Shown one piece after another: positions 35,604-45,619 of a DNA stretch of 64,000 bases (positions are counted from its first letter, which is position 1; every line of letters starts with the position of its first letter). The stretch is taken from contig NZ_KB893323.1 in the NCBI RefSeq assembly GCF_000374045.1, forward strand, positions 1-64,000, read 5' to 3'. The notes beneath the pieces were generated by a model. It saw nothing but the letters and a program-made list of their open reading frames with translations, did not search any database and had not been told where the DNA came from. The translations under genes were made by a program, and so were the position numbers. The stretch comes from Segetibacter koreensis DSM 18137 (GTDB taxonomy: Bacteria; Bacteroidota; Bacteroidia; Chitinophagales; Chitinophagaceae).

Positions 35604-37394
35604 ATGCAACTTAAATTTCAAAATAATTTCATCGGCTATTTCAAGTTTTACTATAGTATTGTTGGTAAAAAACTGCTAATAGCTATTTCCCTAAGTATTC
35701 TGGTTACATTATTAGATGGAGTGGGATTATCTATGTTTATGCCTCTGTTAAAGGCAGTATCAGGAGATGCAGGTTCTACCAAAGAATCTATGGGCCAATT
35801 ACATTATGTAACTGACGCCATTACAAAAATGGGCTTCCCCTTAACTTTAAATACCGTTTTGGTAATCTTAGTGCTTTTATTTTCTATAAAAGGTGTTTTT
35901 AAATTTTTAGAGCAGAATTACCAGGCAGTAGTAATTCAATTTTTCATGAAGAGAGTCCGTCATAAACTTGTAGATGGATTAGAAAAACTTTCTTATAAGG
36001 GATTTATTAAGTTGGATGCAGGTAAAATACAGAATATTTTTATTGCTGAAGTGCAAAGAATGTCGCAGGCTGTAAGGTTTTATTTAAGCTATAGCCAATC
36101 TTTATTTATGCTCGCCACTTATGTAATACTTGCTTTATTAGCAAATTATCAATTTGCGATACTGGTCGCAGTTAGCGCCGGCCTCACTAACTTGCTGTAC
36201 AGGCGTATTTACAAAGCAATGAAAAATGCTTCTTTTGAAATTTCGAAAAGAGGCCATGACTTCAACTCTTATATGATACAGGCAATTAATTATTATAAAT
36301 ACCTTAAGTCAACAAATTATCTTGGCAAGTATTCGCGTAAGCTTGAGGACGTAATTAATAAAACAGAATACCTTAATAGGAAAACCGGCTACTATGGGGC
36401 GATTACTACTGGCCTGCGAGAGCCAATGATTCTGTTTATTGTAGTCTTTGTGATTTACATACAAATAAATTGGATGGGTGGAAATATGGGGTCAATTATT
36501 CTTAGTTTGATTCTATTTTACCGGGCTCTTAGCTTTTTAGTCAACCTTCAGACACAGTGGCAAAGTTTCATTCAAAACACTGGTGCAATGCGTACCGTAG
36601 CAGATATTTCTGAAGTCATGACCACGGAGTGTGAAGTTCAGGGCGCTAAAACGTTTGAGACCATACAAAAAGAGCTACGTATAATGAATACGGACTTATC
36701 TTATGGTAATAATAAAGTTTTAAATAATGTAAATATAACCATTCCCAAAAACCATACAATTGCTTTAGTTGGAGCAAGCGGGTCGGGTAAAACGACTCTC
36801 GCCAATATTATAATAGGGCTTATTTCTCCTGACTCAGGAAGAGTATTGATTGATAATATTCCCCTTACACAGTATAACCTTGACAGTTATAGAAGCAAAA
36901 TCGGTTATATTTCACAAGATTCGGTTATTTTTAATGATAACATTTATAATAATGTCACCTTTTGGGCAGAGCCAACAGCTGAAAACGTTCAACGTTTTTG
37001 GGAAATTATAAAAATGGCTTCTTTAGAGGAGTTTGTGAGCAATCAACCGGACAAAGAAAATACGCGTTTAGGAGATAATGGTATATTAATTTCCGGAGGA
37101 CAAAAGCAAAGAATATCTATAGCCAGGGAAATGTATAAAAAGGTGGAGATATTAATCTTAGACGAAGCGACTTCGGCCTTGGACTCCGAAACAGAACATA
37201 TCATACAAGAAAATATTGAAAATTTACATGGTCATTATACAATGATTGTAATTGCGCATCGTTTATCTACAATAAGAAATGTAGATACCATTTATTTATT
37301 AGATAAAGGAAATGTAACGATTTCAGGTGATTTTGATTTTATGCTCGAAAAATCTGAAAAATTTAAACGAATGGTGTCCTTACAGGGTCTTTAG
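35604..37394 (+). CDS. ABC transporter, fused permease and ATPase (exporter)
   Basis: 596 residues. Six membrane helices lie in about residues 20-320, followed by an ATPase domain. Walker A is GASGSGKTT (from residue 390), the signature motif is SGGQKQR (497-503), and Walker B ends ILDEATSALD (Asp520, Glu521). It is the MsbA/PglK-like type that acts as a homodimer and flips or exports large amphiphilic molecules. In this locus it may move the lipid-linked repeat or finished polysaccharide, since no Wzx flippase is present. That role is inferred from position. Confidence 0.9.
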   Translation: MQLKFQNNFIGYFKFYYSIVGKKLLIAISLSILVTLLDGVGLSMFMPLLKAVSGDAGSTKESMGQLHYVTDAITKMGFPLTLNTVLVILVLLFSIKGVFKFLEQNYQAVVIQFFMKRVRHKLVDGLEKLSYKGFIKLDAGKIQNIFIAEVQRMSQAVRFYLSYSQSLFMLATYVILALLANYQFAILVAVSAGLTNLLYRRIYKAMKNASFEISKRGHDFNSYMIQAINYYKYLKSTNYLGKYSRKLEDVINKTEYLNRKTGYYGAITTGLREPMILFIVVFVIYIQINWMGGNMGSIILSLILFYRALSFLVNLQTQWQSFIQNTGAMRTVADISEVMTTECEVQGAKTFETIQKELRIMNTDLSYGNNKVLNNVNITIPKNHTIALVGASGSGKTTLANIIIGLISPDSGRVLIDNIPLTQYNLDSYRSKIGYISQDSVIFNDNIYNNVTFWAEPTAENVQRFWEIIKMASLEEFVSNQPDKENTRLGDNGILISGGQKQRISIAREMYKKVEILILDEATSALDSETEHIIQENIENLHGHYTMIVIAHRLSTIRNVDTIYLLDKGNVTISGDFDFMLEKSEKFKRMVSLQGL

Positions 37395-37435
37395 TATCTT
37401 AAATAAGTAACAAGCAATTAATTGTATAAAATGTA

Positions 37436-38206
37436 ATGGCAAAAATTGTTGAAATAACAGGTTCCCCTGGCGCTGGCAAAACTACCATTTACCGTGAGAT
37501 GGAAGCAAGAGCAAGGAGGAATAAAAAATATAATTGGGTGCCGGGATATTATTTATACCCAAGAGAAAGATTAATGATAGAAGAAAGGGGTTTCTTAATT
37601 TCAAATCTTCTACGGCAGGTAGCAACAGGACGGCGCAAAGTTGACATGGCTGCAATGATAGAAGCTGGTGAAAGATTTATTGCATCATATCCTGATTATA
37701 TGGATGCCTGTTGGAACAACATCAATTGCACTCAAAAAAAAAACCTTAATGGTTTAGATTTAAGATTTCAAAAAATATCATATATCTATACAGTAATACA
37801 AAAAATTCAAACCTTAAGAGAACAAAATAGTGATAAAATTGCCGTTGTAGATGAAGGATTGATTCATTTTCTAACTACCAGGCTGTATAACAGAGAGTAT
37901 GTAGGAAATGAAAAAGAGGAAATTGTAAACTTATTGCAAATAATGCCTTTACCAAATGCTGTGATATCAATTGAAACAGATTTAAAGGAAAATACTAAAC
38001 GACTTATGCAAAGGAAAAAAGTAATACCTATGCATAAATCATTAGTAATTTCTCAGCTTGAAAAAATAACTTACCTAGATCATAACATTCGTGCAATTGT
38101 CAACGATGCCCTGGAAGATATGGATATACCATTTTTAAGAATTGATTCAACAGATAAAGTAGCAAACAATGTTGACAAAATAATTGATTTTGTAGAAAGA
38201 TTATAA
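37436..38206 (+). CDS. P-loop nucleotide kinase-like protein of the polysaccharide locus
   Basis: 256 residues. It starts MAKIVEITGSPGAGKTT (P-loop at 9-17). A Walker B-like strand with VVDEGLIHFL (about 141-150) follows, then an arginine/lysine-rich LID-like region (KRLMQRKKVIPMHKS). The fold looks like a small-molecule or nucleotide kinase, and similar proteins occur in Bacteroidota polysaccharide loci as AAA-family ATPases. A substrate such as a sugar, a nucleotide or a lipid headgroup is unknown. It follows the exporter by 41 bases and precedes a glycosyltransferase. It is not a Wzc-type tyrosine kinase (no membrane part, no Tyr tail). Confidence 0.75.
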   Translation: MAKIVEITGSPGAGKTTIYREMEARARRNKKYNWVPGYYLYPRERLMIEERGFLISNLLRQVATGRRKVDMAAMIEAGERFIASYPDYMDACWNNINCTQKKNLNGLDLRFQKISYIYTVIQKIQTLREQNSDKIAVVDEGLIHFLTTRLYNREYVGNEKEEIVNLLQIMPLPNAVISIETDLKENTKRLMQRKKVIPMHKSLVISQLEKITYLDHNIRAIVNDALEDMDIPFLRIDSTDKVANNVDKIIDFVERL

Positions 38207-38329
38207 AAAATATTCTATTTGTCAGCATTTAAATATTCACTCTGTTGGCAATAACAATAAAACCTTAATAAACTCTTTCCTAACTTTTGCTTTCTTAAGA
38301 ATTAATATTGCATATAAAGAAACTTATTC

Positions 38330-39268
38330 ATGTTTTCTATAATCATACCTTGTTTTAATAGTGAAAAATTTGTAAGAAGGGCTGTTGAGAGTGCTATGAG
38401 ACAAGCGAGATCAGGGTATGAGATAATTTTGGTCGACAATAATTCCTCTGACAATACTTTAAGTATACTTCAGGAATATTCAAAAAATTATCCATCAATA
38501 ATTAAAGTATTGCACGAACACAAGAAGGGAGCTCCTGCAGCAAGAAATAAAGGATTATTGGAGGCAAAAGGCGAATGGATTCAATTTTTAGATTCAGATG
38601 ACGAACTTCTGCCCGATAAAATAGAACGCCAGATAAAACTTGCAGAAAAGTCTAATGCAGATATTGTAGTTGGAGATAGTTATGTATATAAAGTAGTTGA
38701 AGGAGAAATAGTTACAAGTATTCGCTCTGCTGAAAGCAGTAATATTTGGAAAGGACTTTTAACATCAAAACTAGGTATAACATCTGCTAACCTGTGGAAG
38801 AAAAAGAATTTACTGGAGGTAGGTGGATGGAATGAAAGTAAAAGTTCTTCCCAGGAATATGATTTGTTATTCAGATTGTTAAAAAAAAATGCTCGCGTTA
38901 GCTTTTGCCCAACGCCTTTAACAATCATACATATGAATGTAAATTCGATTTCGAATAGCAAAAATGATAAGAGAATTGTTGAAATTCTCGATAACAACCT
39001 TCATTTACGTACAGAAATAAAAGAATATTTAAAATCAGAAGGAAAACTTACAAAAGAACTGAACCAGGCCGCAGATATGTTTATTTATATAACCATGTTG
39101 AGATATTCAACAATTGCTAAGGTGTTTTTTGAAAAAGGAATCATACCTGAATATATCAGGAAAACCATGAAAGAAACAGCATTAGACCTTCCGGTTATTT
39201 TTTTAATTAAAGTCTTTACCAGACACACAATAACTGAAATTAGTAAACTGTTTAAATCTAATAAATAA
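38330..39268 (+). CDS. Glycosyltransferase family 2
   Basis: 312 residues. The GT-A start MFSIIIPCFNSEKFVRRAVESA is typical. The first Asp-rich part is EIILVDNNSSDNT, and the metal-binding DSDD lies at residues 88-91 (FLDSDDE). The acceptor-side block with EYDLLFRLL is also as in GT2. It adds one sugar to the growing repeat on its lipid carrier; donor and linkage cannot be read. It is transcribed with its neighbours and has no transmembrane segment. Confidence 0.92.
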   Translation: MFSIIIPCFNSEKFVRRAVESAMRQARSGYEIILVDNNSSDNTLSILQEYSKNYPSIIKVLHEHKKGAPAARNKGLLEAKGEWIQFLDSDDELLPDKIERQIKLAEKSNADIVVGDSYVYKVVEGEIVTSIRSAESSNIWKGLLTSKLGITSANLWKKKNLLEVGGWNESKSSSQEYDLLFRLLKKNARVSFCPTPLTIIHMNVNSISNSKNDKRIVEILDNNLHLRTEIKEYLKSEGKLTKELNQAADMFIYITMLRYSTIAKVFFEKGIIPEYIRKTMKETALDLPVIFLIKVFTRHTITEISKLFKSNK

Positions 39269-39296
39269 ACATCCTCTGTTTTTAAATTCTATTGCA

Positions 39297-40445
39297 TTGA
39301 AACCAGCTATTGTCGTTGTTACATATAATCGTCCGGCCTCGTTAAGTAGATTACTCACATTTTTATCTAATTCAACTTTTACGTGCGCTGACATAACATT
39401 AATTATTAGCATAGACTATCAAGACACCCTGCTTCATAAAGATGTAGTAAAGATCGCAGAGGGTTTTAATTGGGAACATGGATGTAAGAAAATAATTGAA
39501 CATAAAAAAAATTTAGGGCTTAAGGCACATGTGCTAAGCTGCGGTGATTGGTCAGAGTTGTATGAGGCCGTAATAGTTTTAGAAGATGACATAGTTGTAT
39601 CTCCATACTTTTACGATTACGCTCTTCAAACACTCGAGATGTATGATAAAGACAAAAATATTGCAGGCATATCTTTATATGCTTTTCAGTGGAATTCAAT
39701 AGCTGCAAGATCTTTTACTCCCGCGGCGAACGGTTACGACGTATATTTTTCTCAAAATGCTCAGTCGTGGGGGCAGGTTTGGTCTAAAAGAATGTGGGCC
39801 GAATTTAAGGAATGGTATCTAGCGCATAAAAACGATGAATTTGATAAAAACTTACCTGATAATGTAAGGAGCTGGTCTGATAAGTCTTGGCTCAAGTACC
39901 ATATTTGGTATTGTTTCGACCAACACAAATATTTTGTTTACCCATACGTTTCATTATCTACTAATCACAGTGATCTGGGTGTGCATCTGAAAGGTGAAAA
40001 TACAAACTTTCAGGTACCTCTTTTAACAGGAAGAAAAGCACATTACGATCTTCCCGCATTTGACACTGCCTCCTGCAAGTACGACGTTTTCTTTGAACGA
40101 AATGATATAGCGTCTTTTCCTGGTATTGAAGATGGCGAGATATGTATCGACTTGTATGGAAAAAAAAAGAATAGAGAAAAAAGAAGATTTTGGCTGACTT
40201 GCGAAGTTGAAAACTTTAAAGTAGTTAAATCTTTTGCCTTAGAACTAAGGCCACACGAGTTAAATATAATATTTTCTATTCCTGGTTGTGAAATATTCCT
40301 TTATGATACTGAAGCTATTGCTAACAATAAACTCAAAAAAAATAAGTTAGAGGCAAAAAGAACTTTATACGATATAAAAGAAGTTCCATCCCAACAACTT
40401 ATTAATGTTTTAAAATTTAGATTTTTAAAAAAAATAAAAAGATAA
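39297..40445 (+). CDS. GNT-I-like glycosyltransferase
   Basis: 382 residues with a TTG start (39297); no nearer ATG fits the family start KPAIVVVTYNRPASLSRLL. The donor-site motif is LEDDIV (Glu96-Asp98), as in GNT-I/GT13-like and GT2-like enzymes of bacteria. The second half includes NAQSWGQVWSKRMW and a basic tail. It shares layout with the later transferase at 43533 (ED/D motif and SWGWGTW-like block), and the two are distant paralogs in the same locus. It follows the preceding transferase by 28 bases. Confidence 0.85.
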   Translation: MKPAIVVVTYNRPASLSRLLTFLSNSTFTCADITLIISIDYQDTLLHKDVVKIAEGFNWEHGCKKIIEHKKNLGLKAHVLSCGDWSELYEAVIVLEDDIVVSPYFYDYALQTLEMYDKDKNIAGISLYAFQWNSIAARSFTPAANGYDVYFSQNAQSWGQVWSKRMWAEFKEWYLAHKNDEFDKNLPDNVRSWSDKSWLKYHIWYCFDQHKYFVYPYVSLSTNHSDLGVHLKGENTNFQVPLLTGRKAHYDLPAFDTASCKYDVFFERNDIASFPGIEDGEICIDLYGKKKNREKRRFWLTCEVENFKVVKSFALELRPHELNIIFSIPGCEIFLYDTEAIANNKLKKNKLEAKRTLYDIKEVPSQQLINVLKFRFLKKIKR

Positions 40446-40472
40446 ATAATATTCTATCAACACCGAATTAAA

Positions 40473-41123
40473 ATGTATTTCCTAAATAAAGTAATCGGAT
40501 TAATAAAAGCATGTTTTACCGGAAAAATTTATATAGATGGATTTATTGCAAGTGCAGATAAAAGTGAGATTGACAAAAAGACTAAAATTATTAAACCATA
40601 TAAAATACATCATGCCACCATTAAATTGGGAACATATGTATCAACAAATTCAAGAGTCTCTTTTACAGAAATAGGTAAATTCTGTTCTATTGGACCGAAT
40701 TTTTTTTGTGGCTATGGTATTCATCCTATAAATGGAATTTCTACCAGTCCTGTTTTTTATTCTACACAAATGCAGGCTGGTTTTTCGTATAGTAAAAATG
40801 ACAAAATAGAAGAACGAAAGAAAATAACTATAGGTAACGACGTTTTTATAGGAGCTAATGTTACCGTATTAGACGGTGTTACCATAGGCAATGGTGCAAT
40901 TATAGGTGCAGGAGCAGTTGTAAGCAAAGATATTCCACCATATGCAATAGCGGTAGGCACACCAATAAAGATCATTAAATATCGATTCGAACCGGAAATT
41001 ATAGAAAAATTACAAAAAATAGAATGGTGGAATAAAGACGAAAAGGTATTGAAAAGTGTTGAGAAATATTTTTTTGAGGTAAATAAATTTATTGAGCTGC
41101 TAGAAAATTATGAAAATGGATAA
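40473..41123 (+). CDS. Hexapeptide-repeat acetyltransferase (CatB-like)
   Basis: 216 residues. A left-handed beta-helix spans about 45-160, with hexapeptides such as ITIGNDVFIGANVTVLDGV and IGNGAIIGAGAVVSKDI, then VGTPIKIIKYRF as the closing block. It is of the xenobiotic/O-antigen acetyltransferase type, which moves acetyl groups to a sugar hydroxyl or amino group. In this locus O-acetylation of the polysaccharide is the likely role. The end overlaps the next start by 14 bases, showing cotranscription. Confidence 0.9.
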   Translation: MYFLNKVIGLIKACFTGKIYIDGFIASADKSEIDKKTKIIKPYKIHHATIKLGTYVSTNSRVSFTEIGKFCSIGPNFFCGYGIHPINGISTSPVFYSTQMQAGFSYSKNDKIEERKKITIGNDVFIGANVTVLDGVTIGNGAIIGAGAVVSKDIPPYAIAVGTPIKIIKYRFEPEIIEKLQKIEWWNKDEKVLKSVEKYFFEVNKFIELLENYENG

Positions 41124-42297
41124 TAACAACAAGATGTCAGTTGTATTAGAAACCTGGTTTACAGGACATCGGAGTGAATACATTGCTCATTTAATGAGAT
41201 TTATAAATTCAAGACCTGATCTGCACGGAAAATATATATTTATACTGAATGAACGATTAAGATCATTATTAGGTGAATTAATTTCGTCGTCAAATTACTC
41301 CGTTGAATTTATAGAAATAAACAAACACCCTCGAAATTACATTTCAAAAAGTTTTTGGGAATGGAATATAGTAAGTCAAATAATTAGCAGGCGAGGAAAT
41401 ATAGGGGAAATAATTTTTATGGATATAGATAGCAACTTAATACTCGTATCTTCTCCAAAATTCAAAAAATTTAATTTAACGGTTAAAGGAATATTATTTC
41501 AGCCGTACGTACATTTTGAGGAAATAAAAGGAGGATTTTCTTTTTATATAAAAAAGGTTTTTAAAAATTTTCTCCTGCAAAAATTTGCTGTGCTTTTAAA
41601 CTCAAACATTCGCAAAATTTTTATTCTCAATGATAAAAATACTGTGAATATAATGAACAAGAAAATAAAGCCTGTTTTTTACAACTTACCAGATCCTATA
41701 GAAAATGTCAACAACGGCGCTTCTGATAATTTTAAGAATATAATTGACAAATACGGCATTAAAAACAATAACAAAAATTTGCTGGTATTTGGAAGTATTG
41801 ATTATCGTAAAAATTTAATTAATATAATAGATGCCTTAAGGCTACTTCCATCCGAAATAAAGAAAAAAGTTCATTTAGTCATTGCAGGAAAAATTGGTAC
41901 TGAAATGCGAGATGAATACATACCACATATCGAAAAATATAAAGACGAAATAAGCATTAGTTACAATGACACGTTTGTAAATGCAGAAGAAAGAGAACCA
42001 TTATTTAAAAGCTGTGATCTTGTTTTGATGCCCTATAGAAATTTTTATAGCGCAAGCAGTGTGTTAGGGCACGCTATTAGCTACAACAAAAATGTAATTG
42101 CACCTAACAAGGGATTGTTAGGAAAAATTGTTAAAGAGAACAAGATAGGAATTGTCGTAGACCCATTGAACCCTGCAGCGATAAAAGAAGCAATAAATCA
42201 AGTGTTGTCAAATCCATCAAAATATGCCTACGACAGTAAAATGCTGATGGAGGAGTATAGCGCAGCAAATTTTAGCAAATTGATTTTATTAAATTAG
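41110..42297 (+). CDS. Glycosyltransferase (GT-B fold, family 4-like)
   Basis: 395 residues. It overlaps the preceding gene (starts at 41110; the ATG at 41116 is also possible). The C-terminal half has GT-B nucleotide-sugar features: LLVFGSIDYRKNLINIIDAL, HLVIAGKIG and FKSCDLVLMPYRNFYSASSVLGHA. The N-terminal half is unusual and less conserved. It probably transfers a hexose or related sugar. The last gene before the polymerase. Confidence 0.82.
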   Translation: MKMDNNNKMSVVLETWFTGHRSEYIAHLMRFINSRPDLHGKYIFILNERLRSLLGELISSSNYSVEFIEINKHPRNYISKSFWEWNIVSQIISRRGNIGEIIFMDIDSNLILVSSPKFKKFNLTVKGILFQPYVHFEEIKGGFSFYIKKVFKNFLLQKFAVLLNSNIRKIFILNDKNTVNIMNKKIKPVFYNLPDPIENVNNGASDNFKNIIDKYGIKNNNKNLLVFGSIDYRKNLINIIDALRLLPSEIKKKVHLVIAGKIGTEMRDEYIPHIEKYKDEISISYNDTFVNAEEREPLFKSCDLVLMPYRNFYSASSVLGHAISYNKNVIAPNKGLLGKIVKENKIGIVVDPLNPAAIKEAINQVLSNPSKYAYDSKMLMEEYSAANFSKLILLN

Positions 42298-42300
42298 AAG

Positions 42301-43533
42301 ATGTTCACATTAAAAACATATAAGGAAATATTCCACTTTTCAGTTAACTTCTTTTCAATATTTCTGCTGATTACTTTTATTCCTGATATCTTGCATTTTG
42401 ATCCTATGATAGCAAGATTGGGATATTGGGGGGTAAAAGTTTTACTGGCAATATGGGTTATTTTAAAGACTAAAAGAATTTTGTTCAGTTTTTCCCGATG
42501 GGAAACTTTAATCATCATTGTTTATCTGATATATGGGGTTAATATATTTATCGACGTCTTTTTAGATCCTCTTGCCGTTAGTAAAGGAAATACCGGATTA
42601 ATGGATTTTGCAGGTTTTTCTGTAATAATAATCCTCATGTTGTCATTCCGTTATTACCCCGATTTGGCATCGGAAAAATCGTTTTGGTTTTTCGTTGCCA
42701 CCTTAACAATAGGATTAATACTATCTTATTTTTTTGCTATTGAAAATCTTACATTAGATACTACCAATGTAAGATATGATGCTAATTCAACCGTTAATTC
42801 TATAGGCTATGGTCAAATGGGATGTACTTTGTCACTCATCTCACTATTTGGAATAATTAGTTATAAAAAGCTCTGGTTACGGCTTTTATTTCTAGTGACG
42901 TTTGCTATCGGCATGATTTCAATTGCAAAGGCCGGGTCAAGGTCTCCGGTAGTGGTACTTGTAGTGGTAATGAGTTTTTATTTTATGGCGCGGTTAGGTA
43001 GTCTAAATGCAATAATTATACTTTGTGTCGTCGCAGGATTAGTATTTATATTTTTAAATCCCATTCTTGATTTACTTACTTCAATGGGTAGTAATCTCGC
43101 GGTCAGGCTAACCAGCATGGTTGAAAACAAGGAATCGAGTGGAAGAGAAGAGATATGGACAAATGTAATAGGAATTATTGCTAAGTCTCCTGTTTTCGGT
43201 GCCTATTATATAGTACCGTATGGAGCGGGAAAGGGGCTTTACCCGCACAACTTTTTTCTTGAAATTTTTATGGGAACGGGTATCGTTGGAGGTTTGCCTT
43301 TTATGGTCTTAGTCTTTGCAAGTGTGACTAAATCTTATAAACTAATACAAAATAATCATCCGTCTACATGGTTAATTATTTTGTACTTGCAAATGATCGT
43401 TTTCGGTATGTTCTCCACTTCCCTATCAAGTTCTCAGGATTTCTGGGTTTTGATATTTTACGTAATGTCAATTAAAATTTATGAAAAGAAAAAAATGTCA
43501 AGACCATCAACGGTTTTGATGACAACTGAATAA
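42301..43533 (+). CDS. O-antigen ligase/polymerase-like membrane protein
   Basis: 410 residues with about ten to twelve hydrophobic segments. The catalytic loop has the Wzy/WaaL-type signature: SRSPVVVLVVVM inside the large periplasmic part, and YPHNFFLEIFMGTG before the last helices. It would polymerise lipid-linked repeat units or ligate them to a carrier, at the periplasmic face of the inner membrane. In this locus a polymerase (Wzy) role is the first guess. Its stop overlaps the next gene's start (TAATG). Confidence 0.85.
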   Translation: MFTLKTYKEIFHFSVNFFSIFLLITFIPDILHFDPMIARLGYWGVKVLLAIWVILKTKRILFSFSRWETLIIIVYLIYGVNIFIDVFLDPLAVSKGNTGLMDFAGFSVIIILMLSFRYYPDLASEKSFWFFVATLTIGLILSYFFAIENLTLDTTNVRYDANSTVNSIGYGQMGCTLSLISLFGIISYKKLWLRLLFLVTFAIGMISIAKAGSRSPVVVLVVVMSFYFMARLGSLNAIIILCVVAGLVFIFLNPILDLLTSMGSNLAVRLTSMVENKESSGREEIWTNVIGIIAKSPVFGAYYIVPYGAGKGLYPHNFFLEIFMGTGIVGGLPFMVLVFASVTKSYKLIQNNHPSTWLIILYLQMIVFGMFSTSLSSSQDFWVLIFYVMSIKIYEKKKMSRPSTVLMTTE

Positions 43534-44447
43534 TGAGCAATATAACCCTCGCACCCATTTTATTGTTTGCTTATAAACGGTTAGATACGTTAACGAGAAC
43601 GGTAGCAGCATTACAACAAAATTATTTAGCAAAGCAGAGTGAACTATTTGTTTTCTCTGATGCCGCTAAAACCTCTAGCGATGTAACTGAAATAAATGAG
43701 GTTAGAAAGTTTTTAAAGACAATAACTGGTTTTAAAAATATAGAAATATATGAGTCCGATAAAAATAAAGGCTTATCTAATTCTATTATCTCAGGGGTTA
43801 CTCAAGTAATAAATAAATATGGAAAGGTTATTGTTTTAGAAGATGACTTGCTTACATCTACCAACTTTTTGTCTTATATGAATGAAGGCTTGGAGCATTA
43901 TAAGACTAATCAGCAGGTTTTTTCAATTTCAGGTTATTCCTATCAATTAAAAGTGGATAATAAAAAAGATATTTATTTTACAAAACGTGGCTCTTCCTGG
44001 GGATGGGGCACATGGAAAGAGAAATGGGAAAAAGTAGATTGGGAAGTTAAAGATTACGACGAATTTAAAAAAAGTTCAACGCTACAAAAAGATTTTAATA
44101 AAATGGGATCTGATTTGTCGTCGATGCTGAAAAAACAGATGGATGGCAAAATGGATTCATGGGCGATAAGATGGTGTTATCATCAGTTTAAGCATAATCT
44201 ATATAGTGTTTACCCTAGTGTTTCAAAAGTAAAAAACATAGGTTTTGGAGATGGAGCTACCCACACATTTGACTATTTTAACCGGTATGAAACGAGTTTG
44301 GACGAATCCGGAAAGCTGAATTTTATTTTTGGGGATCCGTATATCGATAAAAAAATAGTGAATGCTTTCCTAGTACAGTTTTCTTTGTACACAAGGGCAA
44401 AGTACAAAGTCCTTAATACCATAGCACCATTAATAATAAAAAGATAA
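43533..44447 (+). CDS. GNT-I-like glycosyltransferase (second in the locus)
   Basis: 304 residues. Starts MSNITLAPILLFAYKRLDTL. The metal/donor motif is LEDDLL (Glu103-Asp105). The acceptor-side block RGSSWGWGTWKEKWEKVDW mirrors that of the enzyme at 39297. It overlaps the polymerase gene by 1 base and is followed 10 bases later by the next gene. It adds a sugar in the same pathway; donor unknown. Confidence 0.88.
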   Translation: MSNITLAPILLFAYKRLDTLTRTVAALQQNYLAKQSELFVFSDAAKTSSDVTEINEVRKFLKTITGFKNIEIYESDKNKGLSNSIISGVTQVINKYGKVIVLEDDLLTSTNFLSYMNEGLEHYKTNQQVFSISGYSYQLKVDNKKDIYFTKRGSSWGWGTWKEKWEKVDWEVKDYDEFKKSSTLQKDFNKMGSDLSSMLKKQMDGKMDSWAIRWCYHQFKHNLYSVYPSVSKVKNIGFGDGATHTFDYFNRYETSLDESGKLNFIFGDPYIDKKIVNAFLVQFSLYTRAKYKVLNTIAPLIIKR

Positions 44448-44457
44448 AGTAAAAGTA

Positions 44458-45483
44458 ATGTCAAATGTTCTTGCAACCTGGATATGTATAGATGATCCTG
44501 AAAAGGCTACATACTTCCCTTCTTCAAAAGGTAATTCCGCAGATGTTTCTGTTCAGTCAATTTATTGGCGTTGCGTTGCCGTGTTTATGTATACCGCAAG
44601 AAAGTTCAATCCAACATTGAGGTTAGTATTTTTTTCAAATGTTACTGAATTTCCCACGATAAACAATGTTGATTACAAAATTCTGTTCAAAAAATTAAAT
44701 GTAGAATTTTATACTACTCCATTTGAGTATCAAACGCCGAAAGGCTATTATGGTACCTGGAGCAATCAGTTTTACGAATTTTCAATTCTTAAGTTTATTT
44801 CTGATCACCCTGCCTTTAGCAATGAAGATGCTTTTGTTTTACTTGATTCAGATTGCCTGATCACAAAAAACCTCGATAATCTTTTTTCCTCTGTTGTCAC
44901 AAATGAATGTATTACATACTCCATAGACTGGTATGGTTCGACGTATAAAATAAATGGAAACAGCAGAAGTGATATGAAGTCTATTTTTGAAAAGTTGCAA
45001 GGTTTCGAAATGGACGTTATTCCTGTTTATCATGCAGGTGAGTTTCTGGGAGCAACAATAGCATCTATTAAAAAATTAATGTCGGTTTTTTATCCTACCT
45101 GGGAAAAATTATTAGATTTTCATAGGAACAATATGCCGCGCTTGCATGAAGAAGCCCATGTACTAAGTTATTTGTACTATAAATGCGGGTATAAAGGAGG
45201 GCAAGCAAATGACTATATAAAAAGAATGTGGACCGATTTTTCAGCATATAGAAATGTAAAACCAGGGGATGAAAATTATATGATCTGGCATCTTCCTACC
45301 GAAAAAAGATTTGGTTTTGAAAAAATGTTCTACTTCTTAAAGAAGATTGATTTTGACGTACACATATACTCCGAGCAACAGCTTATAAAGTATATGAAAA
45401 AGGTATTTCAAGTGCCTAAAATATCGTATGATAAGTACGTGTATTTTTTGCTTAAGAAAACAGTAAAAAAATTAGTAAAATAA
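44458..45483 (+). CDS. Putative glycosyltransferase-like protein
   Basis: 341 residues, without signal or membrane segments. The central motif VLLDSDCLI (DxD at 130-132) and the fold around it resemble the GT-A nucleotide-diphospho-sugar transferases. The first half has IYWRCVAVFMYTARKFNP, and the second half includes LHEEAHVLSYLYYKCGYKGG and MIWHLPTEKRFGF. No family name is certain. It belongs to the operon by position and may add one sugar or a modifying group. Confidence 0.7.
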   Translation: MSNVLATWICIDDPEKATYFPSSKGNSADVSVQSIYWRCVAVFMYTARKFNPTLRLVFFSNVTEFPTINNVDYKILFKKLNVEFYTTPFEYQTPKGYYGTWSNQFYEFSILKFISDHPAFSNEDAFVLLDSDCLITKNLDNLFSSVVTNECITYSIDWYGSTYKINGNSRSDMKSIFEKLQGFEMDVIPVYHAGEFLGATIASIKKLMSVFYPTWEKLLDFHRNNMPRLHEEAHVLSYLYYKCGYKGGQANDYIKRMWTDFSAYRNVKPGDENYMIWHLPTEKRFGFEKMFYFLKKIDFDVHIYSEQQLIKYMKKVFQVPKISYDKYVYFLLKKTVKKLVK

Positions 45484-45619
45484 AATCTTAGCGTAGGTAC
45501 CCTTAAATAGTATGCTATAAACATACCCTTCTTTTTTAGAATTTTATTTAAAAAAATTATAGGTTCTCCAATAACCTAATTATTATACTATCATTCAAAA
45601 TACTCATATACCGGAACAA

